From: Arthrobacter sp. ov118
GTDB lineage: Bacteria; Actinomycetota; Actinomycetes; Actinomycetales; Micrococcaceae
Length of the DNA stretch: 64,000 nucleotides
Assembly (NCBI RefSeq): GCF_900116495.1
Contig: NZ_FPAY01000007.1
Coordinates: forward strand, 124,001-188,000
Direction: 5' to 3'
Of this stretch, positions 17,099 to 26,259 are shown piece after piece. Under the pieces are notes generated by a model. It ran no database searches and had not been told where the DNA came from. It worked only from the letters and a program-made list of their open reading frames with translations. Both the position numbers and the translations under genes were made by a program. Each line of letters begins with the position of its first letter. Position 1 is the stretch's first letter.

Positions 17099-17695
17099 TC
17101 ACCGGCGCGGTGTCCTGCGCCGTACAGGGATTTCGATGTAGCTGAGGAATCCTGCGTGGCCCAAGTGCCGGTGCTTCCGGTGCCATTCCGGACGGTACTG
17201 GTGCCCGAACGGGTCCGTCACGCGGACCGACTCCAGCCGGATGTTCCCGGCCAGGAGGACGTCGACGTCGGCCAGTGCATTGCGCCGCGTTGAAAGCCCG
17301 TCGATCTCCAGGCTCCACAGCCCGGGGCCGTCATCGGTGCCACGTTCCAGTTGCAGCGTCTCGAACAGTCCGACCACGAGCTCGGCGAGCCCGGCAGTTT
17401 CCGTGCGTTGGAGCCGGTGCCCTTCGGGGTGCACCTGGCGGGCGTCCGCCAGGGCCTGGCGCAGCCAGTGGAACTCCACGGATCCCAGGGGCGGACCCAG
17501 GCGCAGGTGCCTGTTCCCGTCCAACTCCAGCCGGTAGGCAGCGGCGCTGCGGTCAATGATGCACGTGGCTTCGCCCACGTACTCGAAGTCGGCCAGGAGG
17601 GCATTCACGGACGCGTAGTAGGAGAACTCCCCGCTGTCCTCGACCACGACGAAATCCCCGCCCGGTGACGGCCGGGGAGGTTTGGTGGCATCCAT
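17099..17695 (-). CDS. Conserved hypothetical protein, 198 residues
   Basis: No family recognised. The protein looks soluble and mostly beta with a helical middle; it contains GEFSYYASVNALLADFEYVG near residue 22 and ends with a basic tail (IEIPVRRRTPRR). Codon use and GC content are like those of its neighbours, so it is probably native. It is convergent with the metallopeptidase gene (47 bp between stops), and the stretch upstream of its start holds a 26-bp tandem duplication. Confidence 0.65.
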   Translation of the reverse strand: MDATKPPRPSPGGDFVVVEDSGEFSYYASVNALLADFEYVGEATCIIDRSAAAYRLELDGNRHLRLGPPLGSVEFHWLRQALADARQVHPEGHRLQRTETAGLAELVVGLFETLQLERGTDDGPGLWSLEIDGLSTRRNALADVDVLLAGNIRLESVRVTDPFGHQYRPEWHRKHRHLGHAGFLSYIEIPVRRRTPRR

Positions 17696-17734
17696 TCTGG
17701 TGTGCCTCCTGTCGACGGAATTCCCAGTCCGGGC

Positions 17735-17786
17735 CAGCGGCCGTTGGACTATGTCTTTACCAGCGGCCGTTGGACTATGTCTTTAT
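17735..17786. repeat. 26-bp tandem direct repeat
   Basis: The 26-bp unit starting CAGCGGCCGTTGGACTATGT occurs at 17735-17760 and again at 17761-17786, identical but for the last base. It contains GGACTATGTC, similar to the GGACATGTCC core of the large arrays with one inserted T. Confidence 0.9.
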
Positions 17787-17859
17787 CAGACCACCGACCG
17801 GCCCGGAAGGGAACGCCCGCCCGGGCAGCTCCTTCCGGGTCCGGAAAACACCGACTTAG

Positions 17860-17906
17860 ACAACGACGCCGGCCCCTCCTCAGGGAGGTGGGGCCGGCGT
17901 CGTTGT
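17860..17906 (-). terminator. Strong hairpin at the end of the suf operon
   Basis: ACAACGACGCCGGCCCC (17860-17876) and GGGGCCGGCGTCGTTGT (17890-17906) form a perfect 17-bp stem; the loop can add CCTC/GAGG pairs. It lies 50 bp after the last suf gene. No long T-run follows, but the stem is strong enough to suggest termination or 3'-end protection. Confidence 0.75.
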
Positions 17907-17958
17907 ACCAGGACGTTGTTGCTTTAAGGGCCGGACGAGGCCCGTAAGGCGGGCGGTT

Positions 17959-18291
17959 CTAGATGTTGAAGCCCAGGGCCCGCATCTGGTCGCGTCCGTC
18001 TTCGGTGATCCGTTCCGGACCCCACGGCGGCATCCAGACCCAGTTGAGCCGCCAGTCGTCGACAATCCCGTCAAGGGCCTTGCCGACCTGCTCTTCGATG
18101 ACGTCGGTCAGCGGGCAGGCCGCGGTGGTGAGCGTCATGTCGATCAGCAGCGCGCCGTCGTCGTCTGAGTACTTCAGACCGTACAACAGGCCAAGGTCAA
18201 CGATGTTGACGCCGAGTTCCGGGTCGATCACATCCTTGAGTGCCTCTTCGACATCTTCGAGGCCCGTGCGGGCCACATTGAGTTCCGTCAT
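17959..18291 (-). CDS. sufT: SufT-type iron-sulfur assembly factor (MIP18/DUF59 domain)
   Basis: A 110-residue single-domain protein of the MIP18 family, which helps mature Fe-S proteins. The conserved DPELGVNIVDLGLLY (about residues 22-36) and TTAACPLTD with its reactive cysteine (about 54-62) are present, then VWMPPWGPERITEDGR. It is the last gene of the suf operon, 13 bp after sufC, which supports the role. Confidence 0.9.
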   Translation of the reverse strand: MTELNVARTGLEDVEEALKDVIDPELGVNIVDLGLLYGLKYSDDDGALLIDMTLTTAACPLTDVIEEQVGKALDGIVDDWRLNWVWMPPWGPERITEDGRDQMRALGFNI

Positions 18292-18304
18292 GGCGGAGTC
18301 CTAA

Positions 18305-19102
18305 CTAGGCCTGTGCTGCAGCGTCAGCGGCAGCGATTGTGGCGGCTCCGGCGCCCTGGACGTAGCGGTCGTAGCCTTCTTCTTCAAGGCGGTCGGCGAG
18401 TTCGGGGCCGCCCTCTTCGACAACCTTGCCATCAACGAACACGTGCACGAATTCCGGCTTGATGTAGCGCAGGATCCGGGTGTAGTGGGTGATGAGCAGG
18501 GTGCCCATGTTCCCTTCGGCGTGGGCACGGTTGACGCCCTCGGAGACAACCTTGAGCGCGTCGACGTCCAGGCCGGAGTCCGTTTCGTCCAGGATGGCGA
18601 ACTTCGGCTTGAACAGTTCCAGCTGGAGGATCTCGACGCGCTTCTTTTCGCCCCCGGAGAAGCCTTCGTTGACATTGCGCTGGGTGAAGTCGGCGTCGAT
18701 GCGCAGCTGCGCCATCGCGGCCTTGACGTCCTTGGTCCAGTGGCGCAGGGAAGGCGCCTCGCCGTCGATAGCGGTCTTGGCGGTGCGCAGGAAGTTGGTC
18801 ATGCTGACGCCGGGTACTTCCACCGGGTACTGCATGGCCAGGAAGACGCCCGCGCGGGCACGCTGGTCGACGCTCATCGCGAGGACGTCCTCGCCGTCGA
18901 GCGTGATGGTACCGGAGGTGACGTTGTAGCGCGGGTGGCCGGCGACGGTGGACGCCAGGGTGGACTTCCCCGAGCCGTTGGGTCCCATGATGGCGTGCGT
19001 CTCGCCGGTCTTGATGGTCAGGCTGACGCCCTTCAGGATTTCCTTGGTGCCCTGCTCGGTGTCAATGCTGACGTGCAGGTCCTTGATCTCAAGAGTAGAC
19101 AT
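18305..19102 (-). CDS. sufC: Fe-S cluster assembly ATPase SufC
   Basis: A 265-residue ABC-type ATPase of the SufBCD scaffold. Walker A is GPNGSGKST, the signature is FSGGEKKRVEIL and Walker B reads AILDETDSGLDVDAL, the form characteristic of SufC. The ATG at 19102 is chosen because AGGAGAA precedes it by 9 nt, although the open frame runs further upstream. It lies between the Rieske ferredoxin gene and sufT. Confidence 0.95.
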   Translation of the reverse strand: MSTLEIKDLHVSIDTEQGTKEILKGVSLTIKTGETHAIMGPNGSGKSTLASTVAGHPRYNVTSGTITLDGEDVLAMSVDQRARAGVFLAMQYPVEVPGVSMTNFLRTAKTAIDGEAPSLRHWTKDVKAAMAQLRIDADFTQRNVNEGFSGGEKKRVEILQLELFKPKFAILDETDSGLDVDALKVVSEGVNRAHAEGNMGTLLITHYTRILRYIKPEFVHVFVDGKVVEEGGPELADRLEEEGYDRYVQGAGAATIAAADAAAQA

Positions 19103-19190
19103 ATGTCTTGTTCTCCTCTGCACCGTGCCCTCCGGCGGCGGTGCGGTTCTTGTCGATAAGTTGCTAAGCGGGTTGCCGGCTGCGGGGCAG

Positions 19191-19550
19191 CTAGCTGAAG
19201 TTCGGAGCCTCGGCGCCGTTCAGGACGTTGGTGACGTCCACGTAGACCTCGTCATTCAGGATGGTCACGGCAAAGACGGGAACAGGGTCATAGGCCGGCA
19301 GCTGCAGCGGTTCGCCGCTGCGCAGGTCGAACTGGGAACCGTGGCCCCAGCACTCGATCTTGCAGCCTTCGACCTCCCCTTCGGAGAGGGAGATGTCCGC
19401 GTGCGAGCACGTGTCGCCGATCGCGTGGATCTCCCCCATCGAGTCCTTCACGACCGCTACGGGGTAGTCGTCGATCAGGATCCGCAGCGCCTGCTTGAGC
19501 TGGATCTCGCTGGCGGTGCAGACGAGCTCGCCCTTGGGCTGTTCAGTCAT
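19191..19550 (-). CDS. Rieske [2Fe-2S] ferredoxin within the suf operon
   Basis: A 119-residue small Rieske protein of the type that serves non-heme iron oxygenases. The cluster ligands are visible as CSHADIS (Cys, His) and CWGHGSQFD (Cys, His). It has no membrane anchor. Its position between sufD and sufC suggests it either feeds electrons to Fe-S assembly or is a client co-expressed with it; this is inference. No oxygenase gene is nearby. Confidence 0.88.
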   Translation of the reverse strand: MTEQPKGELVCTASEIQLKQALRILIDDYPVAVVKDSMGEIHAIGDTCSHADISLSEGEVEGCKIECWGHGSQFDLRSGEPLQLPAYDPVPVFAVTILNDEVYVDVTNVLNGAEAPNFS

Positions 19551-19581
19551 TGGTGTGGTCCGTGTTCTCTAGTGCTGCGCA

Positions 19582-20868
19582 CTAGTGGTTCGTTGCCGCG
19601 AGTTCGCGTTCGACGGCGGCGGTGAGGCGCTCTTCGATCGCCGGGACCTTGATCTGCTGGATGATCTCGTTGAGGAACCCACGGACCACCAGCCGGCGGG
19701 CGACGTCTTCCGGAATGCCGCGGGCCATCAGGTAGAACAGGTGCTCGTCATCGAAGCGGCCGGTGGCGCTGGCGTGGCCGGCGCCGGCGATCAGGCCGGT
19801 TTCGATTTCCAGGTTCGGCACGGAATCGGCGCGGGCGCCGTCAGTCAGGACCAGGTTGCGGTTGGCCTCGTACGTGTCGGTGCCTTCGGCTTCCTTGCGG
19901 ATCAGGACGTCACCCACCCAGACGGTGTGCGCGTTGCGGCCCTGCAGGGCGCCCTTGTACAGGACGTTCGACTTGCAGTTCGGCACGCCGTGATCAACGA
20001 ACAGTCGCTGTTCCAGGTGCTGGCCGGCGTCGGCGAAGTACAGCCCGAGCAGTTCCACTTCAGCCCCCGGCGCCGTGAACCGCGCCGACGGCGTGACCCG
20101 GACGAGGTCGCCGCCGAGGCTGACGACGATGTGCTTGAACTTGGCGTCGCGGCCAATCCGGGCCTGCTGGGAGGAGGCGTGCACCGCGTCGTCGTTCCAT
20201 TCCTGGAGCGAGATGACGGTCAGCTGAGCGCCGTCCTCGACGACGATCTCGACGTTTTCCGAGACGACGGCGGTGCCCTGGTGGTCAAGGACGACGACGG
20301 CCTTGGAGAACTTCTCCGCCACGATCACCACATGCTGCGCGGCAGCCTGGGTGCCCTGGCCGGTCAGCACGACACTGACCTCGGACTCGGTCTCCACCTC
20401 AGCCGGAACCGTGATGACGGTGGCCTCGGAGAAGTTCTCCCAGGCGTTGGCGGACACACGGTCCTCCGGGATGCCGGCGGAGCCGATCCGGGCATCGTTC
20501 CGGCCGACCGTCTCGACCCGGACGCTGTCCGGGGCAGTGACGGCAACGGACGGGCCGGTGCCGGTGAGGACCTCGGTGTGCAGGCCCTTGAGGCGCTTGA
20601 GCGGGGTGAACCGCCAGTCCTCTTCCATGCCGGTCAGCGGCTTGAAGTCAGCCAGCTTGTAGGAGGTCAGGCGGCCGGCGCGGGAGCTGTCCGGAATGCC
20701 GACTCCGCCGCCGTGCGAATGCGCCTTGACGGCTTCGCCGGCCAGCGGGGACTTGGACTCCGCAGCGTTCAGCGGGGACAGGCTTTCGCCTTCCTCGGTG
20801 AAACCGTTGATGAACGGCTGGGATGAGGGCGCGCCGATGCGGGCCTTTTCAGTAGTGATGTCAGTCAT
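19582..20868 (-). CDS. sufD: Fe-S cluster assembly protein SufD
   Basis: A 428-residue protein of the SufB/SufD family, a structural partner in the SufBCD complex. The beta-helix core contains FKHIVVSLGGDLVRVTPSARF and the C-terminal block HASATGRFDDEHLFYLMARGIPE, with GFLNEIIQQI near the end. The N-terminal roughly 100 residues are variable. Its ATG overlaps the sufB stop by one base (TAATG), so translation is coupled. Confidence 0.94.
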   Translation of the reverse strand: MTDITTEKARIGAPSSQPFINGFTEEGESLSPLNAAESKSPLAGEAVKAHSHGGGVGIPDSSRAGRLTSYKLADFKPLTGMEEDWRFTPLKRLKGLHTEVLTGTGPSVAVTAPDSVRVETVGRNDARIGSAGIPEDRVSANAWENFSEATVITVPAEVETESEVSVVLTGQGTQAAAQHVVIVAEKFSKAVVVLDHQGTAVVSENVEIVVEDGAQLTVISLQEWNDDAVHASSQQARIGRDAKFKHIVVSLGGDLVRVTPSARFTAPGAEVELLGLYFADAGQHLEQRLFVDHGVPNCKSNVLYKGALQGRNAHTVWVGDVLIRKEAEGTDTYEANRNLVLTDGARADSVPNLEIETGLIAGAGHASATGRFDDEHLFYLMARGIPEDVARRLVVRGFLNEIIQQIKVPAIEERLTAAVERELAATNH

Positions 20869-22331
20869 TAACCGACCGATCCTTCCATCTGCAGTTCAAT
20901 CAGGCGGTTCAGCTCGAGGGCGTATTCCATCGGCAGTTCACGGGCAATGGGCTCGATGAAGCCGCGGACGATCATCGCCATGGCCTCGTCCTCGCGCATG
21001 CCGCGCGACATCAGGTAGAACAGCTGCTCTTCGCTGACCCGCGAGACGGTTGCCTCGTGGCCCATCGTGACGTCGTCCTCGCGGATGTCGATGTACGGGT
21101 AGGTGTCGGACCGGCTGATGGTGTCCACCAGGAGCGCGTCACAACGGACCGTGTTCGCCGAGTGCTTGGCGCCTTCGCGGACCTGGACCAGGCCGCGGTA
21201 GGCGGCGCGGCCGCCGCCGCGGGCCACGGACTTGGAGATGATGGAGCTCTTGGTGTTGGGCGCGATGTGGACCATCTTTGAGCCCGTGTCCTGGTGCTGG
21301 CCTTCGCCGGCGAACGCGATGGACAGGGTTTCGCCCTTGGCGCCTTCACCCACAAGGTAGACGGCCGGGTACTTCATGGTCACCTTGGAGCCGATGTTGC
21401 CATCGATCCACTCCATGGTGGCGCCCTCTTCGCAGATGGCACGCTTCGTGACCAGGTTGTACACGTTGTTCGACCAGTTCTGGATGGTCGTGTAGCGGAC
21501 GCGGGCGCCCTTCTTCACGACGATTTCCACGACGGCGGAGTGCAGCGAGTCGGAGGTGTAGATCGGCGCGGTGCAGCCTTCGATGTAGTGGACGTAGGAG
21601 TCCTCGTCGGCGATGATCAGGGTCCGCTCGAACTGGCCCATGTTTTCGGTGTTGATGCGGAAGTAGGCCTGCAGCGGAATGTCCACGTGGACGCCCTTGG
21701 GGACGTAGACGAAGGACCCGCCGGACCAGACGGCCGTGTTCAGCGAGGCGAACTTGTTGTCGCCCACGGGGATGATCGTGCCGAAGTACTCCTGGAAGAT
21801 CTCCGGGTGCTCGCGCAGGGCGGTGTCGGTGTCCAGGAAGATGACGCCCTGGGCTTCCAGGTCCTCGCGGATCTGGTGGTACACGACCTCGGATTCGTAC
21901 TGGGCCGCGACGCCGGAGACCAGGCGGCTGCGCTCGGCTTCCGGGATGCCCAGCTTCTCGTAGGTGTTCCGGATGTCCTCGGGCAGGTCTTCCCAGGTGG
22001 CGGCCTGCTTTTCGGTCGACCGCACGAAGTACTTGATGTTGTCGAAGTCGATGCCGGACAGGTCCGCGCCCCAGGTGGGCATGGGCTTGCGGTCGAAGTA
22101 CTTCAGGCCCTTAAGGCGGAGGTCCAGCATCCATTCCGGCTCGCTCTTCTTGGCCGAGATGTCCCGGACTACGTCCTCATCGATGCCGCGGCGGGCGTTG
22201 GCGCCGACGTCGGTCTTGTCGGCCCAGCCGTACTCGTAGGTGCCGATTCCGTGGAGCTCGGGATTCTTCTCGAGAATCTCCGAAATCACCGTAGAGTCAG
22301 CAACCTTCTTCTCTGATAGTTGGTCCGTCAT
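20868..22331 (-). CDS. sufB: Fe-S cluster assembly protein SufB
   Basis: A 487-residue scaffold protein on which the nascent cluster is built. Family landmarks include GVWVPKG-like [40 protein letters not shown] with the conserved Cys, [12 protein letters not shown], and the C-terminal [20 protein letters not shown]. The ATG at 22331 overlaps the sufR stop (TGATG). AAAGG precedes it. Confidence 0.95.
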   Translation of the reverse strand: MTDQLSEKKVADSTVISEILEKNPELHGIGTYEYGWADKTDVGANARRGIDEDVVRDISAKKSEPEWMLDLRLKGLKYFDRKPMPTWGADLSGIDFDNIKYFVRSTEKQAATWEDLPEDIRNTYEKLGIPEAERSRLVSGVAAQYESEVVYHQIREDLEAQGVIFLDTDTALREHPEIFQEYFGTIIPVGDNKFASLNTAVWSGGSFVYVPKGVHVDIPLQAYFRINTENMGQFERTLIIADEDSYVHYIEGCTAPIYTSDSLHSAVVEIVVKKGARVRYTTIQNWSNNVYNLVTKRAICEEGATMEWIDGNIGSKVTMKYPAVYLVGEGAKGETLSIAFAGEGQHQDTGSKMVHIAPNTKSSIISKSVARGGGRAAYRGLVQVREGAKHSANTVRCDALLVDTISRSDTYPYIDIREDDVTMGHEATVSRVSEEQLFYLMSRGMREDEAMAMIVRGFIEPIARELPMEYALELNRLIELQMEGSVG

Positions 22332-23203
22332 CACGGCCTTTCTTGCAGATGGTTGGATACTTCATCCGTGCTGCCCGGGGCCGTAGGACTTGAAGTCCCG
22401 CCGGCGGCCGGACGGCCCGTAGGTATGTGGGTGGTGCAGACGTGCCCGCCGCGCGCGAGCGTGGACAGGCGGCGCACGTCGACGCCGACCAGCCGGGAGA
22501 ACACTTCGGTCTCCACGTCGCAGAACACGGGGAACTGGGCGGCCAGGTGCTGGATGGGGCAGTGCCCCTGGCAAAGCTGGACGCTGGACAGCGCTGCCGG
22601 AAGCGGCGCCTTGGCCTCAAGCGACTGCGCCGAGGCGACGAAGCCGTCGCGGCTGAGCGCCTCGGAAAGAGCCCGGGCACGGGCCGTGATGTCCGGTCCG
22701 GCCTGCTCGATCTCGGGGGCGTAGCGGCGTTCCATCTCCGCGAACCGTTCGACGGCGAACTGCCGCACCGCTTCCGGACCGGCGGCTTCGCCCAGGCGGC
22801 GCAGCGCCACGGTGGCGATGTCGAGGTAGTCGTTGCCCAGGGTCGACTGGCCCTGGGAGCTCAGGACGTAGCGCCGGGCGGGCCGTCCGGCACCGGCCCC
22901 GGCGCGGGCCACCCGCTTGACCTCAATCACTCCGCTGCGCTCGAGGTGGTCGAGGTGGCGGCGGACAGCGGCCGGGGTGAAGCCCAGGAGATCGCCGAGT
23001 TCGGCGGCGCTGATGGGTCCATGCTCCAGCACGGCGTTGAGGACGCGGTCACGCGTGCGCTCTTCGGCGTCGTGGTGGTGGCTGCCGGCAGCCGCGGGGA
23101 CAGCCGCAGGAATGAGGTCCGGCACGGCCGCCACGTGCGCCCGGGCGGACCCGACGCGCGCGGTGCCGTGCCCGGACGGGGCTGCGGACGCAGAGGTGCT
23201 CAT
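22331..23203 (-). CDS. sufR: SufR-type transcriptional regulator of the suf operon
   Basis: A 290-residue regulator. A winged-helix domain near residues 50-115 contains [34 protein letters not shown] helices. The C-terminal part has cysteines in [18 protein letters not shown] and HVCTTH, the pattern by which SufR holds an Fe-S cluster and senses cluster supply, normally repressing suf when loaded. It is the first gene of the operon and its stop overlaps the sufB start. The ATG at 23203 fits homology. An AT-rich stretch just upstream (about 23207-23235) is the likely operator. Confidence 0.9.
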   Translation of the reverse strand: MSTSASAAPSGHGTARVGSARAHVAAVPDLIPAAVPAAAGSHHHDAEERTRDRVLNAVLEHGPISAAELGDLLGFTPAAVRRHLDHLERSGVIEVKRVARAGAGAGRPARRYVLSSQGQSTLGNDYLDIATVALRRLGEAAGPEAVRQFAVERFAEMERRYAPEIEQAGPDITARARALSEALSRDGFVASAQSLEAKAPLPAALSSVQLCQGHCPIQHLAAQFPVFCDVETEVFSRLVGVDVRRLSTLARGGHVCTTHIPTGRPAAGGTSSPTAPGSTDEVSNHLQERP

Positions 23204-23316
23204 GGAATACACAACACAATCATGTCGTAATTTACTCCCGCGATCCACTAAGGCATGGCTTGCCTGGGGTCGCGGACCGCTCCCAGGTAGCGCCGTACTA
23301 CATCCCGTAGAATGCT
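23204..23316. promoter_or_regulatory. Divergent promoter region between sufR and an ABC transporter
   Basis: The 113-bp gap has an unusually AT-rich core (23207-23235, with ACACAACACAATCATG and GTAATTTAC) for this GC-rich DNA. It probably holds the sufR promoter and SufR operator. TAGAAT (23308-23313) faces the other way and is a -10 candidate for the ABC gene: the second of two GTG codons (23320) begins 6 nt after it, so that transcript may be leaderless. Confidence 0.5.
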
Positions 23317-24288
23317 GTGGTGCGATCTCCCGAATCCCCCGTTCTGACCATCAGCGGGCTCGTCAAGGATGTGGGGCCCCTGGCCACCCTTGACGGGAAA
23401 ATGCTGCGCGTGGTCAGCGGGCTGTCCCTCCTGGCCGAACGCGGGCAGGTCACGGCCCTGCTGGGTGCCAACGGCGCCGGCAAAACCACCACGATCGAGT
23501 GCGCCCAAGGGCTGCAGAAACGCACCGCCGGCAGCATCAGCCTACTGGGCGAGGATCCGGACGACGCCGGGGCCGGGCTCCGCGCCCGCGTCGGGGTCAT
23601 GCTGCAGGACGGCGGCCTCCCGCCGTCGGCCCGTCCCATCCCCCTGCTGCGGCACATCGCCGGCATGTACCAAGACCCGTGGCCGGTCGATGAGCTCATC
23701 GGACGCCTGGGGATCGACGCCTTCAGCCGCACCTCCGTGCGGCGGCTGTCCGGCGGGCAGAAGCAGCGCCTTGCCCTGGCCGCGGCACTGGTGGGCAATC
23801 CGGAGGTCCTCTTCCTCGACGAGCCGAGTGCCGGCCTGGATCCGCAGTCCCGGCAAATGGTGTTTGACCTCATTGCCGAGCTGCGCAACAGCGGCATGGG
23901 AATCATCCTCACGACGCACCTCATGGACGACGCCCAGCGCCTCGCCGACTACGTGTACATTATCGACGCCGGCCGCAACGTCGCCGAAGGCACGGTCGGC
24001 GAACTCCTGCGGCACCAGCTGACCGAGGGCGACGCCGGGCACCACGTCCGGACCTTGTTGTTCGAGAGTGAACCGGGGCTGGACTTCACCGGTGTGCTGC
24101 CCGACGGCGTCGAGGTCACCGAGGCGCGCGCCGGCAGTTACGCCGCGACCGGCGTGCTGACTCCGGCCGACCTCGCGGCGATCACCGCGTGGTGGGCGGC
24201 CCGCGGGATCATGCCGAGCTCCCTGAGCCTTGAAGCGCGCAGCCTCGAGGACGTCTTCCTGGACATCTCCGGAAGGGAGATCCGATGA
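23317..24288 (+). CDS. ABC transporter ATP-binding protein (exporter type, DrrA-like)
   Basis: A 323-residue ATPase with Walker A GANGAGKTT, signature RLSGGQKQRLAL, Walker B VLFLDEPSAGLD and switch His in TTHLMDD. A C-terminal regulatory extension of about 100 residues ends SLEARSLEDVFLDISGREIR, as in ATPases paired with ABC-2 permeases. Two GTG codons (23317, 23320) can start it. It overlaps the permease gene by 4 bp. The substrate is unknown; the position beside sufR and ctaA is conserved-looking but gives no direct clue. Confidence 0.9.
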   Translation: MVRSPESPVLTISGLVKDVGPLATLDGKMLRVVSGLSLLAERGQVTALLGANGAGKTTTIECAQGLQKRTAGSISLLGEDPDDAGAGLRARVGVMLQDGGLPPSARPIPLLRHIAGMYQDPWPVDELIGRLGIDAFSRTSVRRLSGGQKQRLALAAALVGNPEVLFLDEPSAGLDPQSRQMVFDLIAELRNSGMGIILTTHLMDDAQRLADYVYIIDAGRNVAEGTVGELLRHQLTEGDAGHHVRTLLFESEPGLDFTGVLPDGVEVTEARAGSYAATGVLTPADLAAITAWWAARGIMPSSLSLEARSLEDVFLDISGREIR

Positions 24289-25139
24289 CCCGCGTATCCG
24301 GCCGCGCTCCGCTGGGCAATACCCCGCTGGGCAGCGCCGCGCCTGGAAACCCCGCTGCTGGCGGTGCACCGCGTAGTGCACCGCGTAGTACACAGGGCAG
24401 CGGGCCCGCGCCGCTGCTGCGCCGGATTCTGCTGCAGGGACAGTACGAAACCGTCACCATGCTCCGAAACGGCGAGCAATTGATCCTCGCGATTGTGATG
24501 CCGCTGCTGGCCATGATCGGCCTGACGGTGACGCCACTGCTGGACGGCCTCGGCTCGAGCCGCATCAACATCGCCGTCCCCGGCATCCTGGCGCTGTGTG
24601 CCATGTCCACCGCCTTCACCGGGCAGGGCATCTCTACGGGCTTCGACCGCCGCTACGGCGTCCTGCGCTTTCTCTCCACCACTCCCCTGGGCCGCACCGG
24701 ACTGATCGCCGGGAAGATCCTGGCCGTCCTGGCCGTGCTGTTGCTGCAGGTGCTCATCGTGACGGCTGTGGCCCTGCCGCTGGGCTGGCGGCCCGAGCCC
24801 GCAGGCTTGCTGCCCGGCCTGGCGATTCTGGTCCTCGGCGCTGCTGCCTTCACGGCCTTGGGGCTGCTGGTCGCGGGGACCGTCCGGCCGGAAGCGACCC
24901 TGGCCATCACCAACCTGCTCTGGATCCTGCTCGGCGCACTGGGCGGCATCGTGATCCCGGCCGAACGGCTCCCTGCCCTGGCGCAGGCCGTGGTCCACTT
25001 CCTCCCCTCCGGCGCGTTGGGCCAGGCGCTGAGGGATGCTTTCCTGCACGGCAGCGTGAATGCTGCTGCGGTCTTTGTCCTGCTGCTCTGGACGGCGATC
25101 GCCGGCGGCGCAGCCACCCGTTGGTTCAAATGGAATTGA
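24285..25139 (+). CDS. ABC-2 type transporter permease
   Basis: A 284-residue membrane protein, partner of the ATPase just upstream. A low-complexity Gly/Ala/Pro N-terminus of about 40 residues (with short repeats such as PLGNTPLG) precedes about six hydrophobic helices starting at GEQLILAIVMPLLAMIGLTV. GQGISTGFDRRYGVLRFLSTTPL is the coupling region typical of ABC-2 permeases. The next gene, ctaA, starts 7 bp after the stop, so all three may share a transcript. Confidence 0.88.
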   Translation: MTRVSGRAPLGNTPLGSAAPGNPAAGGAPRSAPRSTQGSGPAPLLRRILLQGQYETVTMLRNGEQLILAIVMPLLAMIGLTVTPLLDGLGSSRINIAVPGILALCAMSTAFTGQGISTGFDRRYGVLRFLSTTPLGRTGLIAGKILAVLAVLLLQVLIVTAVALPLGWRPEPAGLLPGLAILVLGAAAFTALGLLVAGTVRPEATLAITNLLWILLGALGGIVIPAERLPALAQAVVHFLPSGALGQALRDAFLHGSVNAAAVFVLLLWTAIAGGAATRWFKWN

Positions 25140-25146
25140 GAAAACT

Positions 25147-26091
25147 GTGAGCACGGCGTCACGCACCCCCCGGATCGTCTCGGGGTTCACCTCCCGGCTG
25201 CCCGTCGTCGTCGACAACAAGGTCAGGAGACTTGCCTCGTTGTCCCTGATCGGCCAGATCGTCCTGGTGGTGACCGGCGGTGCCGTCCGACTGACCGCCT
25301 CGGGCCTTGGCTGCCCAACGTGGCCGCGCTGCACCGACGCATCCCTGACGACCACCCCGGAGATGGGGTTCCACGGAATCATCGAATTCGGCAACCGGCT
25401 CCTGACTTTCGCTCTGGCGGCCGTCGCGGTGATGATGCTCGTGTACCTGTGGAACCTCCGCAAGGAACGCCGCGACCTCTTCCTGCTGGCCCTCGGCCTT
25501 CTCGCGAGCATTCCGGCCCAGGCCGTCATCGGCGGCATCACGGTGCTGACCCAGCTAAACCCGTGGGTGGTGGGCCTGCACTTCCTCGTCTCCATGGCCC
25601 TCGTGGTCCTAGCCACCCTTCTGGTGAACCGCGCTTACGGCCGCACGGGCAAGGCCGGGACCGTGCGGCTTCCCGCCCTGCCGGGCGCCGCACGCCCGGT
25701 GATGACTGCCGTCGCGTTTTTCTCGGCGGTCGCCGTCTGCCTGGGTGTGGTGGTGACCGGAGCCGGTCCCCATGCCGGCGACGCCAACGCGCCGCGCAAC
25801 GATCTCGATTGGGACCTCTTCGCCCACATCCACGCCGTGCCCGCCTACCTGGTCACCGCCGGCGCGTTGTTCGGACTGTTCCTCGTGGTCCGGGGGCGGA
25901 TCCCGGGACCGTTCCGCTCCGCGGTGTTCATGCTGCTGGGCGTCACGGTCCTGCAGGCTGTCATCGGCTTCACGCAGTATTACACCGGCATTCCGGCGCT
26001 GCTCGTCGGCGCGCACATGCTGGCGGCGGCCCTGCTGATGTCCGCGGCCACGAACGCCGCGGACCTGGCCCGCTACAGCCCGGTGAAATAA
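25147..26091 (+). CDS. ctaA: Heme A synthase CtaA (COX15 family)
   Basis: A 314-residue protein with eight membrane helices that oxidises heme O to heme A for the aa3 cytochrome oxidase. GGAVRLTASGLGCPTWPRC carries the N-terminal cysteine pair; heme-ligand histidines are in VGLHFLV, FAHIHAVPAYL and GAHMLAAA. The first loop reads IIEFGNRLLT: the Glu is kept, but the following E-x-x-H position is Asn, which I believe is common in actinobacterial forms. The GTG at 25147 was chosen because homology starts there. Confidence 0.93.
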   Translation: MSTASRTPRIVSGFTSRLPVVVDNKVRRLASLSLIGQIVLVVTGGAVRLTASGLGCPTWPRCTDASLTTTPEMGFHGIIEFGNRLLTFALAAVAVMMLVYLWNLRKERRDLFLLALGLLASIPAQAVIGGITVLTQLNPWVVGLHFLVSMALVVLATLLVNRAYGRTGKAGTVRLPALPGAARPVMTAVAFFSAVAVCLGVVVTGAGPHAGDANAPRNDLDWDLFAHIHAVPAYLVTAGALFGLFLVVRGRIPGPFRSAVFMLLGVTVLQAVIGFTQYYTGIPALLVGAHMLAAALLMSAATNAADLARYSPVK

Positions 26092-26092
26092 A

Positions 26093-26157
26093 GCAACGCG
26101 GGGTCACTTACCGCCCATCCGGAGCGTCGGAATGGACCGTAAGTGACCCCGCGTTGC
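26093..26157. repeat. Long inverted repeat after ctaA (REP-like element or terminator)
   Basis: GCAACGCGGGGTCACTTAC (26093-26111) is perfectly complementary to 26139-26157, with a 27-nt loop that can pair further in part. The element begins one base after the ctaA stop codon. It could end transcription, but arms this long without a T-run, placed just after a gene, also fit a dispersed palindromic repeat. Confidence 0.85.
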
Positions 26158-26259
26158 ACCTCTCCACTGGCCACCATGTGCCGGTTGGAGGATCATGTGG
26201 TGGCATGGACAGGGATCCTTTTGTGCTCTCGACCGGCGGCGTCCGATGGGCGGCACCAC

